Source of the DNA: Nitrosomonas cryotolerans ATCC 49181
Lineage (GTDB): Bacteria; Pseudomonadota; Gammaproteobacteria; Burkholderiales; Nitrosomonadaceae
Assembly: GCF_900143275.1 (NCBI RefSeq)
Contig: NZ_FSRO01000001.1
Location: forward strand, 558,001 to 622,000
DNA: 64,000 nucleotides
Direction: 5' to 3'
Positions 1 through 9,512 of this stretch are shown here, in pieces. Below the pieces are notes generated by a model. It ran no database searches. It saw only the letters and a program-made list of their open reading frames with translations, and was not told the DNA's origin. The stretch's first letter is position 1. The number at the start of each line of letters is the position of its first letter. The translations under genes and the position numbers were made by a program.

Positions 1-180
1 TCTGTGAGTGCTGTCGCCGGAAATATCAATGGTGTCTTTATTTCCGGTAATGACCGCATAAGCCGATGGGGTACCTAATCGTTCTGCCAGGCCGTTGATA
101 AGGCGATTATATTGATGGTCAAAAACCGCGAGTTTCAATGATGAACTGCCGCAGTTGACGACGAGGGTGGTGCCTTTCAT
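1..180 (-). CDS. ackA: Acetate kinase, N-terminal part (runs off the window)
   Basis: Translation of the minus strand from the ATG at 180 gives 60 residues beginning MKGTTLVVNCGSSSLK and continuing through NGLAERLG to the window edge. The NCGSSSLK phosphate-binding segment at residues 9-16 is the hallmark N-terminus of acetate kinase, which interconverts acetate plus ATP with acetyl phosphate plus ADP in the cytoplasm. Only about 15% of a normal ~400-residue protein is inside the window, so catalytic residues further on cannot be checked. Butyrate or propionate kinase are relatives, but the following GLAERLG-type segment fits AckA best. The broken EAL gene overlaps its first codons on the same strand. 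Confidence 0.85.
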   Translation of the reverse strand, partial: MKGTTLVVNCGSSSLKLAVFDHQYNRLINGLAERLGTPSAYAVITGNKDTIDISGDSTHR

Positions 181-630
181 TGGAGAGCGTCCTGTTGCCA
201 TCTTCTATTCTTGGGTGTGCCCGCTGATTTGCTTGCAGCCATGGTTGAAACGCTGTACTGGGGATTGGGCGGCTGTAAAAATAATCCTGTAACAGGTTGC
301 AGCTTTCTGTCATTAAAAAATGACTTTGCTCCACGTTTTCTACCCCCTTCGCAACGATGCGAAGCCCGAAGTTCCGAGCCATGGATACGATTGCTCTTGC
401 CAAAGGAGAGTTTTCCTGTTTTTACGTCACACCGTTGATAAACGGCTTGTCGATTTCCAGCGTATTAAAAGAATCGCTCTTGAGATAACTGGGCACTGAG
501 AACCCGATGCCAAAATCGTCGATAGAAAGAGAAAGCCTGACGCCTTCTTTATCTGGCAGATGCAGGATTTTGGCGGCCTCGATACTCTTATCAAGTAGCA
601 GACGCTGTGGCTGGATAGGAAAAATAACCC
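119..630 (-). pseudogene. EAL-domain (cyclic-di-GMP phosphodiesterase) remnant
   Basis: Read on the minus strand, the region encodes the C-terminal half of an EAL domain: SIDDFGIGFS, then LEIDKPFINGVT, an in-frame TAA, then LARAIVSMARNFGLRIVAKGVENV. These match the family blocks DDFGTGYS, LKIDKSFI and GLKVVAEGVE. The stop falls between the IDK block and the ARAIV block, and the N-terminal EAL signature and everything before it are missing, so it cannot encode an active phosphodiesterase. Its frame ends at 119, running into the start of ackA, which suggests the 3' end was fused or shifted. The open part after the stop is 403-119. Confidence 0.75.
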
Positions 631-928
631 CCCTTTTTTGTTAAAGTAAAATATACGTTAAGCCGCACATGCAGTCAAACTGACTGCTGGATGAACAAAA
701 AAGTGTCAGCTGCTGCTTAAAAGTATATTAAATTTAAAAATTTTATATGCGTATCAATTCCCCTCGAAGAAATTGATGTTCTGATGTTCTGTAATAAAAG
801 CGCGGTTACAAATAATTTGAGCTTCAGAAATATTCGTTTTTGTGACTGGGAAAAGTATCGAACTTAATGCATTCAGTTGTCGCAATTCTGCAATAATTCT
901 CTTTTACAACTTAAAAGGTCTGCAGTCG

Positions 929-2398
929 ATGTTCAAGCATCTTAGCGTTCGATTAAAGATATACTCATTGACTTGGATGTTGCTTATACCGCTCCTGGTT
1001 GCGGACGTAGTAGCAGCAGAACCCAAAAATCCTGAACTTTATAAACAAGAGCTATTAGCTATTGAGAAACGTCTCGATGCGAAACTTAAGGAGCTCGATG
1101 ATAAACTGGAACGACTCGAAAAATTGGAGTCAACATCGGTCACAGCAACGGCTGCAATACCTGCCGCGCCTCAGAATATAGAAGCAACAAAAACGGAGAA
1201 AGTTGCGGTTATTCAAACTCCAAAAAAACCTGAAGTAACGGCATCTGGTTCGGAATCACAAAATAATTCGGGATCACAAGATAGCTTTGCAAATATAAGC
1301 TATGGCAAAAATGGATTTGAATTCAGAACTGATAATAATAGATTTTCTTTAGCTATTCAGAACCGGATACAAACCCGATATTCCAATCCCTTTGATAGCG
1401 ATCCGCGTTCAATTGAGGATTTAGAGCAAGACGAAAGTTCATTTAGAATACGTCGTGCACGCACCAGGCTCAGAGGACATGCCTATTGGCCGTGGTTGAA
1501 ATACTATTTGCAATACGACTGGTCTCAGCCTGTATTGCGTGATTTAAACCTGACGGTGGATAAATTTGAATGGGCCAAATTGTGGATAGGCCGCGGTAAG
1601 GTTTTGTATAACGATGAACGCGTCACTTCGTCCGCTAATCAGCAGTTCGTTAACCGCTCTATCGTTAACAACATCTTTACGGTAGACAGGCAACAAGGTG
1701 TACAGGTTTTCGGTAATTTATTCCCCGGAACCTGGCATGATGTCAGTTATTATGTGGGCGTTTTTACCGGTCTAGGTGTGGGTGAAGGCAACAACGATGA
1801 TGGGAATATGATGTACTCTGGGCGATTACAGTGGAATGCACTGGGCGGAGAAATGCCATTTTCCCAGTCTGATATTGAGTTCCATGAAAAACCAGCCCTC
1901 AATTTTGCATTTGCAGCCGCCACGAATCGTAGTAAATGCACAGCATTCGAAACCGATAGCCGTAGCTGTCGTGATTTACCTGGATTCCGGGCCGGACAAG
2001 ATGGACAGTATCGTATTAATCAAATGATGGAAGAAGTACGTTTCAAGTGGTTGGGTTTTTCACTGAAACAAGAAATGCACTGGAAAGAAATTATCGATAC
2101 TTTTAAAGGGCCAGGTGATTCAATGAGAAAAACCAATCTGATGGGTGGCTTAGTCCAGGCAGGATATTTTCCTCATTATCTTTTTCCGATCATACCCAGG
2201 AATCTGGAATTTGCCGGGCGATATGCTTTCGTTGATCCTAACGTCAATTTCAATGGCGATTTGCAACAAGAGGCCAGTGGAGTAATGACCTATTTTTTTA
2301 ACGGCCATTTAAACAAGGTGAATTTTCAGGTCAGTCAGCTGACCGTTCAGAATCAATCAGATCAGCGATTTTGGCTACAATGGGATTTGACATTTTAA
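929..2398 (+). CDS. Phosphate-selective porin O/P family outer-membrane protein
   Basis: A 489-residue outer-membrane beta-barrel protein of the OprP/OprO family, expected to form an anion channel. An ATG at 929 is preferred over the in-frame codon at 842: it has AAAGGT about ten bases upstream and starts a signal peptide (LTWMLLIPLLVADVVAAEP). Then come a short coiled coil (about residues 30-65, ELLAIEKRLDAKLKELDDKL), a Thr/Ala/Pro linker, and a barrel that opens with YGKNGFEFRTDNNRFSL and ends in the terminal aromatic FWLQWDLTF typical of outer-membrane proteins. The coiled coil may trimerise or contact peptidoglycan. Substrate is inferred from family only; no pho-type regulatory site was recognised upstream. 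Confidence 0.8.
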   Translation: MFKHLSVRLKIYSLTWMLLIPLLVADVVAAEPKNPELYKQELLAIEKRLDAKLKELDDKLERLEKLESTSVTATAAIPAAPQNIEATKTEKVAVIQTPKKPEVTASGSESQNNSGSQDSFANISYGKNGFEFRTDNNRFSLAIQNRIQTRYSNPFDSDPRSIEDLEQDESSFRIRRARTRLRGHAYWPWLKYYLQYDWSQPVLRDLNLTVDKFEWAKLWIGRGKVLYNDERVTSSANQQFVNRSIVNNIFTVDRQQGVQVFGNLFPGTWHDVSYYVGVFTGLGVGEGNNDDGNMMYSGRLQWNALGGEMPFSQSDIEFHEKPALNFAFAAATNRSKCTAFETDSRSCRDLPGFRAGQDGQYRINQMMEEVRFKWLGFSLKQEMHWKEIIDTFKGPGDSMRKTNLMGGLVQAGYFPHYLFPIIPRNLEFAGRYAFVDPNVNFNGDLQQEASGVMTYFFNGHLNKVNFQVSQLTVQNQSDQRFWLQWDLTF

Positions 2399-2457
2399 GC
2401 TCATTTATGAGCCGGCCTCGAAATAGCCAAAGGTTGAGGTGATTATAAAATTTATTT

Positions 2458-2517
2458 TTAATAATCAATATGTTATATAGTAAAGAATGGATAAATCCTA
2501 TATTGCGAGACAGCTCC
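2458..2517 (-). repeat. Partial copy of MITE family C
   Basis: The 60 bases match, with about nine substitutions, one half of the 99-bp family C element at 45233-45331. The end GGAGCTGTCTCG corresponds to the family C end GGGACTGTCTCG, and the inner ATTGATTATTAA block is shared. The other half is not recognisable between 2399 and 2457, so this copy is truncated or strongly diverged. The rest of the 2399-2861 gap shows no convincing gene. Confidence 0.7.
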
Positions 2518-2679
2518 TTTGTTGACCCCACTGATCGATGGGTTTTGTGAGGTGTAGTTAAAATTGCTCCGGTGTATGAGGAATTATCTAAATTCAGCAC
2601 TCCACACCAATCAGCAATCAGGTGTGCTTTTTCCTGGTGGCGAAGATCTCCGCAGATCAATCAATAAAAAAGATCAGGT

Positions 2680-2721
2680 ATGCTGATTTTGTGAAACTAT
2701 GGATTTCATGAAAATCAGCAT
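2680..2721. repeat. Inverted repeat / hairpin
   Basis: Arms ATGCTGATTTT (2680-2690) and AAAATCAGCAT (2711-2721) are perfect 11-bp complements, with a further GAAA/TTTC pairing inside. There is no T-run on either side, so it is not a standard terminator. It lies between convergently oriented genes (porin on plus, usp on minus). Confidence 0.6.
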
Positions 2722-2861
2722 GCCTTAGCTTGACTTTGCTCGATTTCAGAATGCTTTCCTTGTGGAGACTCCCTTGGAATTCAATAATAAAATTCTGATT
2801 CGTATGGTGATGATTAAGGATTCCTGGCCAGATTTGCGTTAACGCAATCGTTGTGGGTTAC

Positions 2862-3824
2862 TCAAAGGTGAACTGGTGAGACAAAGCCAGGAGGTTTAAC
2901 CGCAAGCACTGAGCATTGCAACTGTTCGAGTACAAATTCAGCGGTATTCCCAATGAACAAGCCCATGACACCTGCCCGGGCGACCGTACCCATGACCACC
3001 AAATCAGTATGCAATTCCTTTGCTATTTCGGGTATGACGGTAGCGGCAGCTCCTCGACGCATATGAAATTCAGGAGAAAGGTAATCGCTGGTATCTTTGC
3101 CAATACGCTCTATTAGCCGTTGCCGTAGGCGGTTATAAGCTCTCTCATGACTTGAACGGATACCTTCTACATAGGTAGCGCTTGCTTCCTGTAAGTCGTC
3201 AGCCCAGGTACGCAACATCGCTTCGCCCGGGGCATTCCAGGCATGAATGACATGCAACGAGGCAAAGTCGGAAAATGCGAGAGAACCGGATAATTCAAGT
3301 ATTTGTCGATTGAGGTCTTGTTCTATTGTATCTGGCATATCCGGATCGAAATCGACAGCGGCGAGTATCTGTTTGTACTTCGATTTTTCCTTCGCGCGTG
3401 TTAGCCATACCGGGCACGGGCAATTGCGTAGTAACTGCATGTCGTTGGTGCCAAACAGTCGTTCAATAAAACTCGGATTCTCGGCTGGTTTGATCAGCAA
3501 ATCATGGCCGTTGCGTAACACAACTCGAATAACTTCGAGAAATGTTGTGCCCACCAGTATGTCCAATCGGATGTGGAGACGCTTCTTGTAAGGCTCAATC
3601 AGCGCCTCGAGTATTTTTTGGCGCTCGTTCACTATAGCGGTCTGTAATTTACTGGATATCAGGCTGCCGCGCGGCAGACCGATGCCTGCTGAGATGATTG
3701 GAATGACATCTATGACGGTCAAGTCCGCCTGGTTGTTTTCCGCCAGCGACACGGCTCGCATAATCGAGGCTTCCTGGGACACAGCGCCTTCGGATACGTA
3801 AAGAATATTTTTGAATAAATTCAT
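2862..3824 (-). CDS. Tandem universal stress protein (UspA family)
   Basis: A 320-residue cytoplasmic protein with two Usp domains, as in UspE. The first domain starts MNLFKNILYVSEG and the second at about residue 150 (KYKQILAAVDFDPD). The second domain ends in VVMGTVARAGVMGLFIGNTAE, which matches the G-x2-G-x9-G-(S/T) ATP-binding loop of Usp proteins; the first domain lacks an equally clear loop. It lies 66 bases downstream of the antiporter gene on the same strand, so the two are probably one transcript. Usp partners of Kef/CPA2-type antiporters are common, which suggests a stress or pH/ion-homeostasis role; that is inference. Confidence 0.85.
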   Translation of the reverse strand: MNLFKNILYVSEGAVSQEASIMRAVSLAENNQADLTVIDVIPIISAGIGLPRGSLISSKLQTAIVNERQKILEALIEPYKKRLHIRLDILVGTTFLEVIRVVLRNGHDLLIKPAENPSFIERLFGTNDMQLLRNCPCPVWLTRAKEKSKYKQILAAVDFDPDMPDTIEQDLNRQILELSGSLAFSDFASLHVIHAWNAPGEAMLRTWADDLQEASATYVEGIRSSHERAYNRLRQRLIERIGKDTSDYLSPEFHMRRGAAATVIPEIAKELHTDLVVMGTVARAGVMGLFIGNTAEFVLEQLQCSVLAVKPPGFVSPVHL

Positions 3825-3890
3825 CCTGATTGACTCCTTCCTTAAAGAATCGGTGTTGTATTCGACGATATCTGTGGCCGATAAAGCATC

Positions 3891-5594
3891 TTATGGTTTA
3901 CTTATCTTATCCTCTAGAACGGGTTGGTAGCCCTGGTCTCTTACATCTTGAACCATCTCGTCGATTTTATCGGTCGTTACATTGAGCATTTGTAAGGCAG
4001 TGATGCCGAGACGCAGGCTCGACTCAATCGTTTCCGGATAAGCGTGGGCGGCACCAGCAGCAATCAGTTGTGCACTGGTTGCGAGATCCTGTGCCCGCAC
4101 GATCACCGGTATTTGCGGGCAGGTCCTGTTTATATAGGACATTGCACCTAATGCGGTGTTTGGATTGTCAACGGCGATCACGATCAGACTGGCTCTTTCC
4201 ACATGGATGGAAGACAGTAAGCCCGGATTGGAGATGTCGCCGAGCCAGACCTCATGTTGATCCGCCCGTCCCTGGGTCACTCGCTTCGGATCAGTGTCAA
4301 AAGCCACAAAGGGAATGCCGCATGAGTGCAACAAAACGGCGATGGTGTGGCCCACGCGCCCATAGCCGCCGATAACCACTTGTCGTTCCGGAGTCTCTTG
4401 TAGTTCTGCGGTATCATGGGCTGTTGTGTGAGACGTTTTGACCAACCAACCCGCAATAGCGCTATTGAAACGCATCAGCAGAGCGCCGATAATCATCGAC
4501 AGAAGTACGGAGGTTATGGCGATTTGACCGAGTTGCATGTCGATCACGTTGGAATCGAGCGCGATAGCGATGAGCGCGAGTCCAAATTCGCCGCCCACAC
4601 TCAATATGAGTCCGGTACGCCACGTCATCCGGGTATCGAATCCAGCCCTGCGTACCATGGCAGTAACAATGAATGTCTTGCTCGTAACAATGAGCAACGC
4701 GCCCAGTACGGCCCAGTGCCAGATGAGTAGTGTCGCTGCGGGGTTGAAACGCATGCCAATACCGATAAAAAACAGGCCCAACAACACGTCTCGAAACGGA
4801 CTGATACTTGATTCAACCTGGTGCCTAAATTCCGTTTCGCCCAGCATCATCCCGGCAAGAAATCCTCCGAATGCCAGCGATAAACCGAGACTATTTGTGA
4901 CCCAAGCTGCGAGTAAGGCGACCAGCAGAACGGACAGAGTAAATATTTCGATCGATCTGCGCTTGGAAACCAGATGAAACAATGGGCGAAGCAGCCATCG
5001 CCCGGCAAAGAACACAAGCGCGAAGGCAAGCATGGCCTTGGCCAGGGCCAATGCCAATGTTCCTGCCAGTACATCCATTGTGACCGCCATACCCAGCACG
5101 GGTATGATGACGAGAAATGGAACGGCCGTAACGTCTTGGAAAACCGATATTGCGAGTCCAAGACGGCCATGTTGCGTGTGTTCCTCGCCTTGTTCGGTGA
5201 GCAGGCTAGCAATGATCGTTGTGGAAGATTGAGCGAAAACAGCGCCGAACACGAACGCGGCGGCAATAGGAAGTCCTGCGAGCCACGTCACAATTCCAAC
5301 CACCAGGGTGGTAAACGCTACTTGCCCGGTACCCAGTCCGAGGACCTGGTGCCGCAGCGCGTGCATTTGAGGCAGAGAGAAATTAAGACCTATCGTGAAC
5401 AACAGAAAAACGACGCCGAATTCGGCAAGCGCCTCCAGTTCTGGCATTGAAACCACCGGTCCGATTGTGTGTGGCCCAAGTATTATCCCAACCAGTAAAT
5501 ATCCCAGGCTGGTTGGGATATGCAGGCGCTGAAAAATAACCACGACAGCTATCGCCGTTACCAGAAGCAGGATAATTTGGATGAGATATTCCAT
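3891..5594 (-). CDS. Monovalent cation:proton antiporter, CPA2 family (Kef-like)
   Basis: A 567-residue inner-membrane protein. Residues about 1-385 form the Na+/H+ exchanger fold with roughly 12 hydrophobic segments; FLLFTIGLNF and FGAVFAQSSTTII are typical CPA2 blocks. Residues from about 405 form a TrkA-N (RCK) nucleotide-binding domain with the Rossmann motif VIGGYGRVGHTIA, followed by an acidic residue at the end of the second strand (AFDTD). No TrkA-C domain follows. The family exchanges K+ or Na+ for H+, gated by the RCK domain. KefB/C versus YbaL-like subtype cannot be decided here. It is transcribed with the downstream usp gene. Confidence 0.88.
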   Translation of the reverse strand: MEYLIQIILLLVTAIAVVVIFQRLHIPTSLGYLLVGIILGPHTIGPVVSMPELEALAEFGVVFLLFTIGLNFSLPQMHALRHQVLGLGTGQVAFTTLVVGIVTWLAGLPIAAAFVFGAVFAQSSTTIIASLLTEQGEEHTQHGRLGLAISVFQDVTAVPFLVIIPVLGMAVTMDVLAGTLALALAKAMLAFALVFFAGRWLLRPLFHLVSKRRSIEIFTLSVLLVALLAAWVTNSLGLSLAFGGFLAGMMLGETEFRHQVESSISPFRDVLLGLFFIGIGMRFNPAATLLIWHWAVLGALLIVTSKTFIVTAMVRRAGFDTRMTWRTGLILSVGGEFGLALIAIALDSNVIDMQLGQIAITSVLLSMIIGALLMRFNSAIAGWLVKTSHTTAHDTAELQETPERQVVIGGYGRVGHTIAVLLHSCGIPFVAFDTDPKRVTQGRADQHEVWLGDISNPGLLSSIHVERASLIVIAVDNPNTALGAMSYINRTCPQIPVIVRAQDLATSAQLIAAGAAHAYPETIESSLRLGITALQMLNVTTDKIDEMVQDVRDQGYQPVLEDKISKP

Positions 5595-5966
5595 CTATTT
5601 TTGGTTCTCCATGAGGGTATAGCACCATGCCCAGCGGCAGCAAAAGGTATGGTGGCAAGAGACGAGAAACGTGACTTTTAGATATTCGTTGGAGCTATTT
5701 GTTGGGTTTTGAATCATTTGGCTCCTGGAAAATCACTGGCACGTTGAGTTATTTTTGTTGACAAAACTTGTTTACTTAAACATCCCCCTAAACCTCATAT
5801 TGATATTTTCATTATGCTATTCATTGTTCTCTTTATTATAGTCAATATACAGAATATTTCCATTATACTTGATCGGCAAATTATGAAAGACGGTGTGTCG
5901 TTGCCCAATTCAGGGGTTTGGCCGCAGGATTTCTTCTTCAACCTTATTATGGTTATATGGTTCATG

Positions 5967-6107
5967 CAGGCCGTTGAAAAACCATCTGCCTTGCCGCTGC
6001 GGTGTTAAAAACAGATTGAGAATGATCATTTGTTATGCATAAGCTGCACTTTCCCGCCTGTTTTTTACTTGTATCAGCCGCTTCAAGAATATTTTCTCAA
6101 CGGCCTG
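5967..6107. repeat. Long imperfect palindrome in the 5595-6355 gap
   Basis: Three paired blocks share one centre near 6037: CAGGCCGTTGA (5967-5977) with TCAACGGCCTG (6097-6107), TTAAAAACAG (6005-6014) with CTGTTTTTTA (6058-6067, one mismatch), and the central TTATGCATAA (6033-6042). It would fold into a 141-bp cruciform or long hairpin and looks like a small non-autonomous element or a decayed one. The rest of the 760-bp gap holds nothing I can call; the short open frame at 5814 runs into the palindrome and has no family resemblance. Confidence 0.6.
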
Positions 6108-6355
6108 TCAAATGGTTTTATTGCAAATCACACTGATACACCTGTCCATTTGCTTGTCCACTTTTTGAATAGCTTTGCCGGCTCGGCATGCTGATCAAAC
6201 AGCCTTGTGCCACATCACACTTCAATGTGGACAGTCTACTCGAATGTATTGATGATCTTACTTGATATGGCAGAACTCTTTTTTGCTACCATTTTTTCAC
6301 CCGGTTACGGCTATTTTCTCTTAACTGGACTGTCCACGATATTGGACTATGTCAT

Positions 6356-7756
6356 TTAGCGACGATTCAGCAATGTGTTAACGAGCTTAGTTATAATTTC
6401 CTGGTATTGCGGATCGTTGTTCCGTGCAATGGATGCTTTTTGCCAGGCTGGGTTCTGGCGCAGGATGCTGGTTAATTCGGTCCAATTTTCGGGTAGCTTT
6501 TCTGTATCCGGAATGTCATAGTGCACCGTATCGAAAGCGGCATGACCCCGATGCATCAGTTTTTCTAATAACTGCTGTTGTCGTAAGTAGAGTATCCGCA
6601 GGGTATTTTCATCAACACATAGCCATTGTGAGCCTTGTACGGTTGCTCTTATTTCCTCACCATAACGTTTGAATGTTGACCAGCTGGCACCTGCTATGGC
6701 ACCTAATGCACTGGCTGCACCCAGACTTAATCCACCGACCATTAAGTCAATACCTGCGCCTGCTGCTGCGCCTTTGAGTGCGTTACTGCCAGCATCCAGG
6801 CCATAGGTTTTCAGTATTCCAGGCGCAAAGATATCGAGTTGCCATTGTCCATTGCTAACGGGTATTTTCTGTAATGCGACATCTTTTTCCGAGAAGTTGA
6901 AAATGGATAGCAGGTCTTTGAGGCAATGTTGTTCTGCTTTTCTAACGAAATCCTGTAATCTGTTTGCAGCGAGTGAGCCCGCTGTATCACTCTTTTTAGT
7001 ATGTTTAATTTCGCGGTGGCAGGCCACGGTGATGATGAGCTCCGCCACGCGTTTGGCGCCAGACAGGCAGAGCTGGTTCCAGACTCCGGCACGATAATCG
7101 ATCAGTTTCTGTAACTTCACATAGTGTGATTCAACCAGGGTTTGTATTTTTTGATAGAGCCGTTTTTCGGCTTCAAAAGTAAAGGCAACGGTATCAAATT
7201 CCAGCGCTGTATGTATATTGAGGGTAGCCAGCTGTTTGCGCCATTTTTCCAGTTCTTTTTTGTGTTCCGCAATAAAATTAAAAACGGGAATGATAGGTTT
7301 TGATGATTTGCTGAGTACCTCTAATTCAATTAGATATTTTTCCAGTATCGGTTCACGCACATCGATAATGTATAGCAGTACGTCGCTGCGCAGGACTTGA
7401 CGAATAACCTTGGCTTCCTGTTCCAATAAATCATTAGGGGTAATATTGGTAACAAAATTTTCGAGTACGCTGGCTGCTGTCAGTGATTCGGAATAGGCGC
7501 TGATTTTCTTAAGCTGTGAGGATAACGCGTTGGAATCTTCGAGGCCAGGTGTGTCATGCAGGTGGAGTATGGGCGTGTTGTCAGCTGATATTGTTGCCTG
7601 CTCAACATGACGCGTCGTACCTGCCGCATCTTCAATAACACCGAATTCCGTACTTCGTAACATGGTACGTATCAGCGATGTTTTGCCAGTATTCGTATGG
7701 CCAACGACGGCAATATTAAGTAGTGTGTCTACTTCTGAGGATGATGAGTTTGTCAC
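6356..7756 (-). CDS. Era/YfjP-type GTPase with DUF3482 C-terminal domain
   Basis: A 466-residue protein with an N-terminal G domain: P-loop GHTNTGKTSL (about residues 19-28), switch segment AAGTTRHVE, and G3 DTPGLED (about 68-74). The usual NKxD G4 motif is not clear; FNFIAEHKKE sits at its position, so base specificity is uncertain. After about residue 300 a glycine/alanine-rich hydrophobic stretch (GIDLMVGGLSLGAASALGAI) suggests membrane contact. It lies 11 bases downstream of the DUF2868 gene on the same strand; the DUF2868-DUF3482 pairing recurs in betaproteobacteria. Function unknown; a membrane-linked GTPase module is the most that can be said. Confidence 0.82.
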   Translation of the reverse strand: MTNSSSSEVDTLLNIAVVGHTNTGKTSLIRTMLRSTEFGVIEDAAGTTRHVEQATISADNTPILHLHDTPGLEDSNALSSQLKKISAYSESLTAASVLENFVTNITPNDLLEQEAKVIRQVLRSDVLLYIIDVREPILEKYLIELEVLSKSSKPIIPVFNFIAEHKKELEKWRKQLATLNIHTALEFDTVAFTFEAEKRLYQKIQTLVESHYVKLQKLIDYRAGVWNQLCLSGAKRVAELIITVACHREIKHTKKSDTAGSLAANRLQDFVRKAEQHCLKDLLSIFNFSEKDVALQKIPVSNGQWQLDIFAPGILKTYGLDAGSNALKGAAAGAGIDLMVGGLSLGAASALGAIAGASWSTFKRYGEEIRATVQGSQWLCVDENTLRILYLRQQQLLEKLMHRGHAAFDTVHYDIPDTEKLPENWTELTSILRQNPAWQKASIARNNDPQYQEIITKLVNTLLNRR

Positions 7757-7767
7757 TGTATTTTTGT

Positions 7768-9153
7768 TTACTGGATAATGATATGTTCAGCAGAAATACC
7801 ACAGGCTTCCGCTAAGCGAAACCAAGCGAGTTTACGTGCGGTAACGACGGGGGGGGCAGTCTGCCTGTGAAGTAATATTAACCACGGTGTTTCAGTTGTA
7901 CTGGCGATTAATTCCCGGACGATGCGTTGGACACCTCTATCGGGTAGTCGGTGTATCGCAACGCCGACCAATAAAGGGCCATCAATTTTCCGGATACTAT
8001 GGGTGGCTTTTGCGAGTGATTGCTGATCAATAATATTGTCACGACAAATAACCGTTTCAGGCCAGATAATCTGATCATCCAGTTCGATACCGAAAGCATA
8101 GGCGTTCAGTGGAAGCGTATTATGGATGGCTTGTGGTACAGTGTTTGTCTGCTTGGCTACAGCCTGTGGATCAGCATCAATGATCTGTGCTTTTATTTCA
8201 CGCGTCATCAGACGCTGTCGCAGTTCTATATAATAGGGCAGGTAGAGATCTAGTTTAAAGTTGCGTTCAGCCCATTTCTGCATCAATATAGAAATGGCAA
8301 GTAATACTAAACGGGGCATTAAGCCATAGAACAAGAGCGTTCCCAGTAAGAATCTGGCCCAAGCGCTCCGTGTCTCCGCATCCTGGTCATCTGTACCCAT
8401 TCGGCTGGCTGCAATTTGATGACTGTCCGGAGTACTTAAGCCCATATATTCCATGGGTTTACCTAAAATCCGAGTGAGCTCGGGAAGACTGCTCTCAGGT
8501 AACAGCGTTGTTCCCCAAATGAAATTATATTGTTTTGCTAGCATTAGCAGAATAAGTAGTGCCACCCCTGCAATAATATAAGTGAGCCAGAATTTATGCG
8601 TCAAGACGCTGATTCGCCACTTGCCGACAGTCCCTGTTAAACAGCTTTCCCACCAAGCGCGTGCTGCCAGTGATGAAACGGTGTCGTTTTCCTTATGCCT
8701 ATAGGGCAACCAGCTGGCTAACTGTGCTGCAACACCGGTACTTAACCCTTGCAGATTAAATATAATTCCTGTTAGCCATAGCAGAATAGATAGCAGGTTA
8801 AATCCTAAAAGTACAGCGAGCAGCCAGTAAATATTGAGTGTGGCAGATTCACCAACTGCATTACCTGCAGCCAGTGCGCCTAGAATTGCTGCACTGGCCA
8901 GACTAATTCGACTGGCCCGGGTGAACAGTTTTTGTGGCTGTAATAATGTATTCGCCAGTGCATTGTCCTGAATTAGCCGCCGTGCCCGGATTGCCAGTCT
9001 TTGTAAGAAGGCTGTGTATTTGAAATCTGTTGTTGCATGACTATCCATGTCTGCAATACTGGCGTAAGACAAGTTACTTGTTTTACTTGTTTCAATATTG
9101 CGTAGCTGCTCAATACGTACTAAATCAGTGAATGTATATTTTTTTACGGACAT
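7768..9153 (-). CDS. DUF2868 domain membrane protein
   Basis: A 461-residue predicted inner-membrane protein. Hydrophobic segments lie at about residues 78-98, 108-140 (LLAVLLGFNLLSILLWLTGI), 183-203 (YIIAGVALLILLMLA) and 270-292 (LLGTLLFYGLMPRLVLLAISI). The C-terminal 150 residues are soluble, with PETVICRDNIID and PWLILLHRQTAPP segments. It is the first gene of a two-gene unit with the GTPase downstream and likely forms its membrane partner. No catalytic motif was recognised. Confidence 0.8.
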   Translation of the reverse strand: MSVKKYTFTDLVRIEQLRNIETSKTSNLSYASIADMDSHATTDFKYTAFLQRLAIRARRLIQDNALANTLLQPQKLFTRASRISLASAAILGALAAGNAVGESATLNIYWLLAVLLGFNLLSILLWLTGIIFNLQGLSTGVAAQLASWLPYRHKENDTVSSLAARAWWESCLTGTVGKWRISVLTHKFWLTYIIAGVALLILLMLAKQYNFIWGTTLLPESSLPELTRILGKPMEYMGLSTPDSHQIAASRMGTDDQDAETRSAWARFLLGTLLFYGLMPRLVLLAISILMQKWAERNFKLDLYLPYYIELRQRLMTREIKAQIIDADPQAVAKQTNTVPQAIHNTLPLNAYAFGIELDDQIIWPETVICRDNIIDQQSLAKATHSIRKIDGPLLVGVAIHRLPDRGVQRIVRELIASTTETPWLILLHRQTAPPVVTARKLAWFRLAEACGISAEHIIIQ

Positions 9154-9512
9154 TTAGTGACCAGTTTTAAGGAAACGCGGGCAAGATCTCTAAGTTGAAG
9201 AAGTCTGTTCATTTAACCAGCATAAGAAAATAATAATACCCAATGCTTATTGACGTCATGGTCCGATAAAGTGAGAAGTGTGGCAAAATTCATGGAATGA
9301 TTTATTTTTAACGCACTCTTTTATTGTGGTATCGATGGCTTTATGCAAGATGAACAAGGTCTGGAAAATAAATTGATCACGAAGATGATTTTATTCTATT
9401 AGTATAACTATAGAAATATAGTTGGCAGAAGAACATGATGGAAACAAGTTGCTAGTCATAATTCCATAACCCCATAATCTGGTAGCTCAAATAGTTATTG
9501 ACAGGAATTTTC
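9154..9512. other. Intergenic region
   Basis: About 360 AT-rich bases between divergently oriented genes (DUF2868 on minus, amidotransferase on plus), so both promoters should lie here. I could not pick a convincing -35/-10 pair. No repeat, RNA or open frame stands out. Confidence 0.5.

Noticed and set aside
4416-5450. Several long plus-strand frames opposite the antiporter gene
   Set aside because: Low-complexity translations without motifs and no ribosome sites; the minus-strand antiporter explains the region.
5814-6008. Open frame of 64 residues in the antiporter-GTPase gap
   Set aside because: No ribosome site, no family resemblance, and its 3' part lies in the imperfect palindrome.
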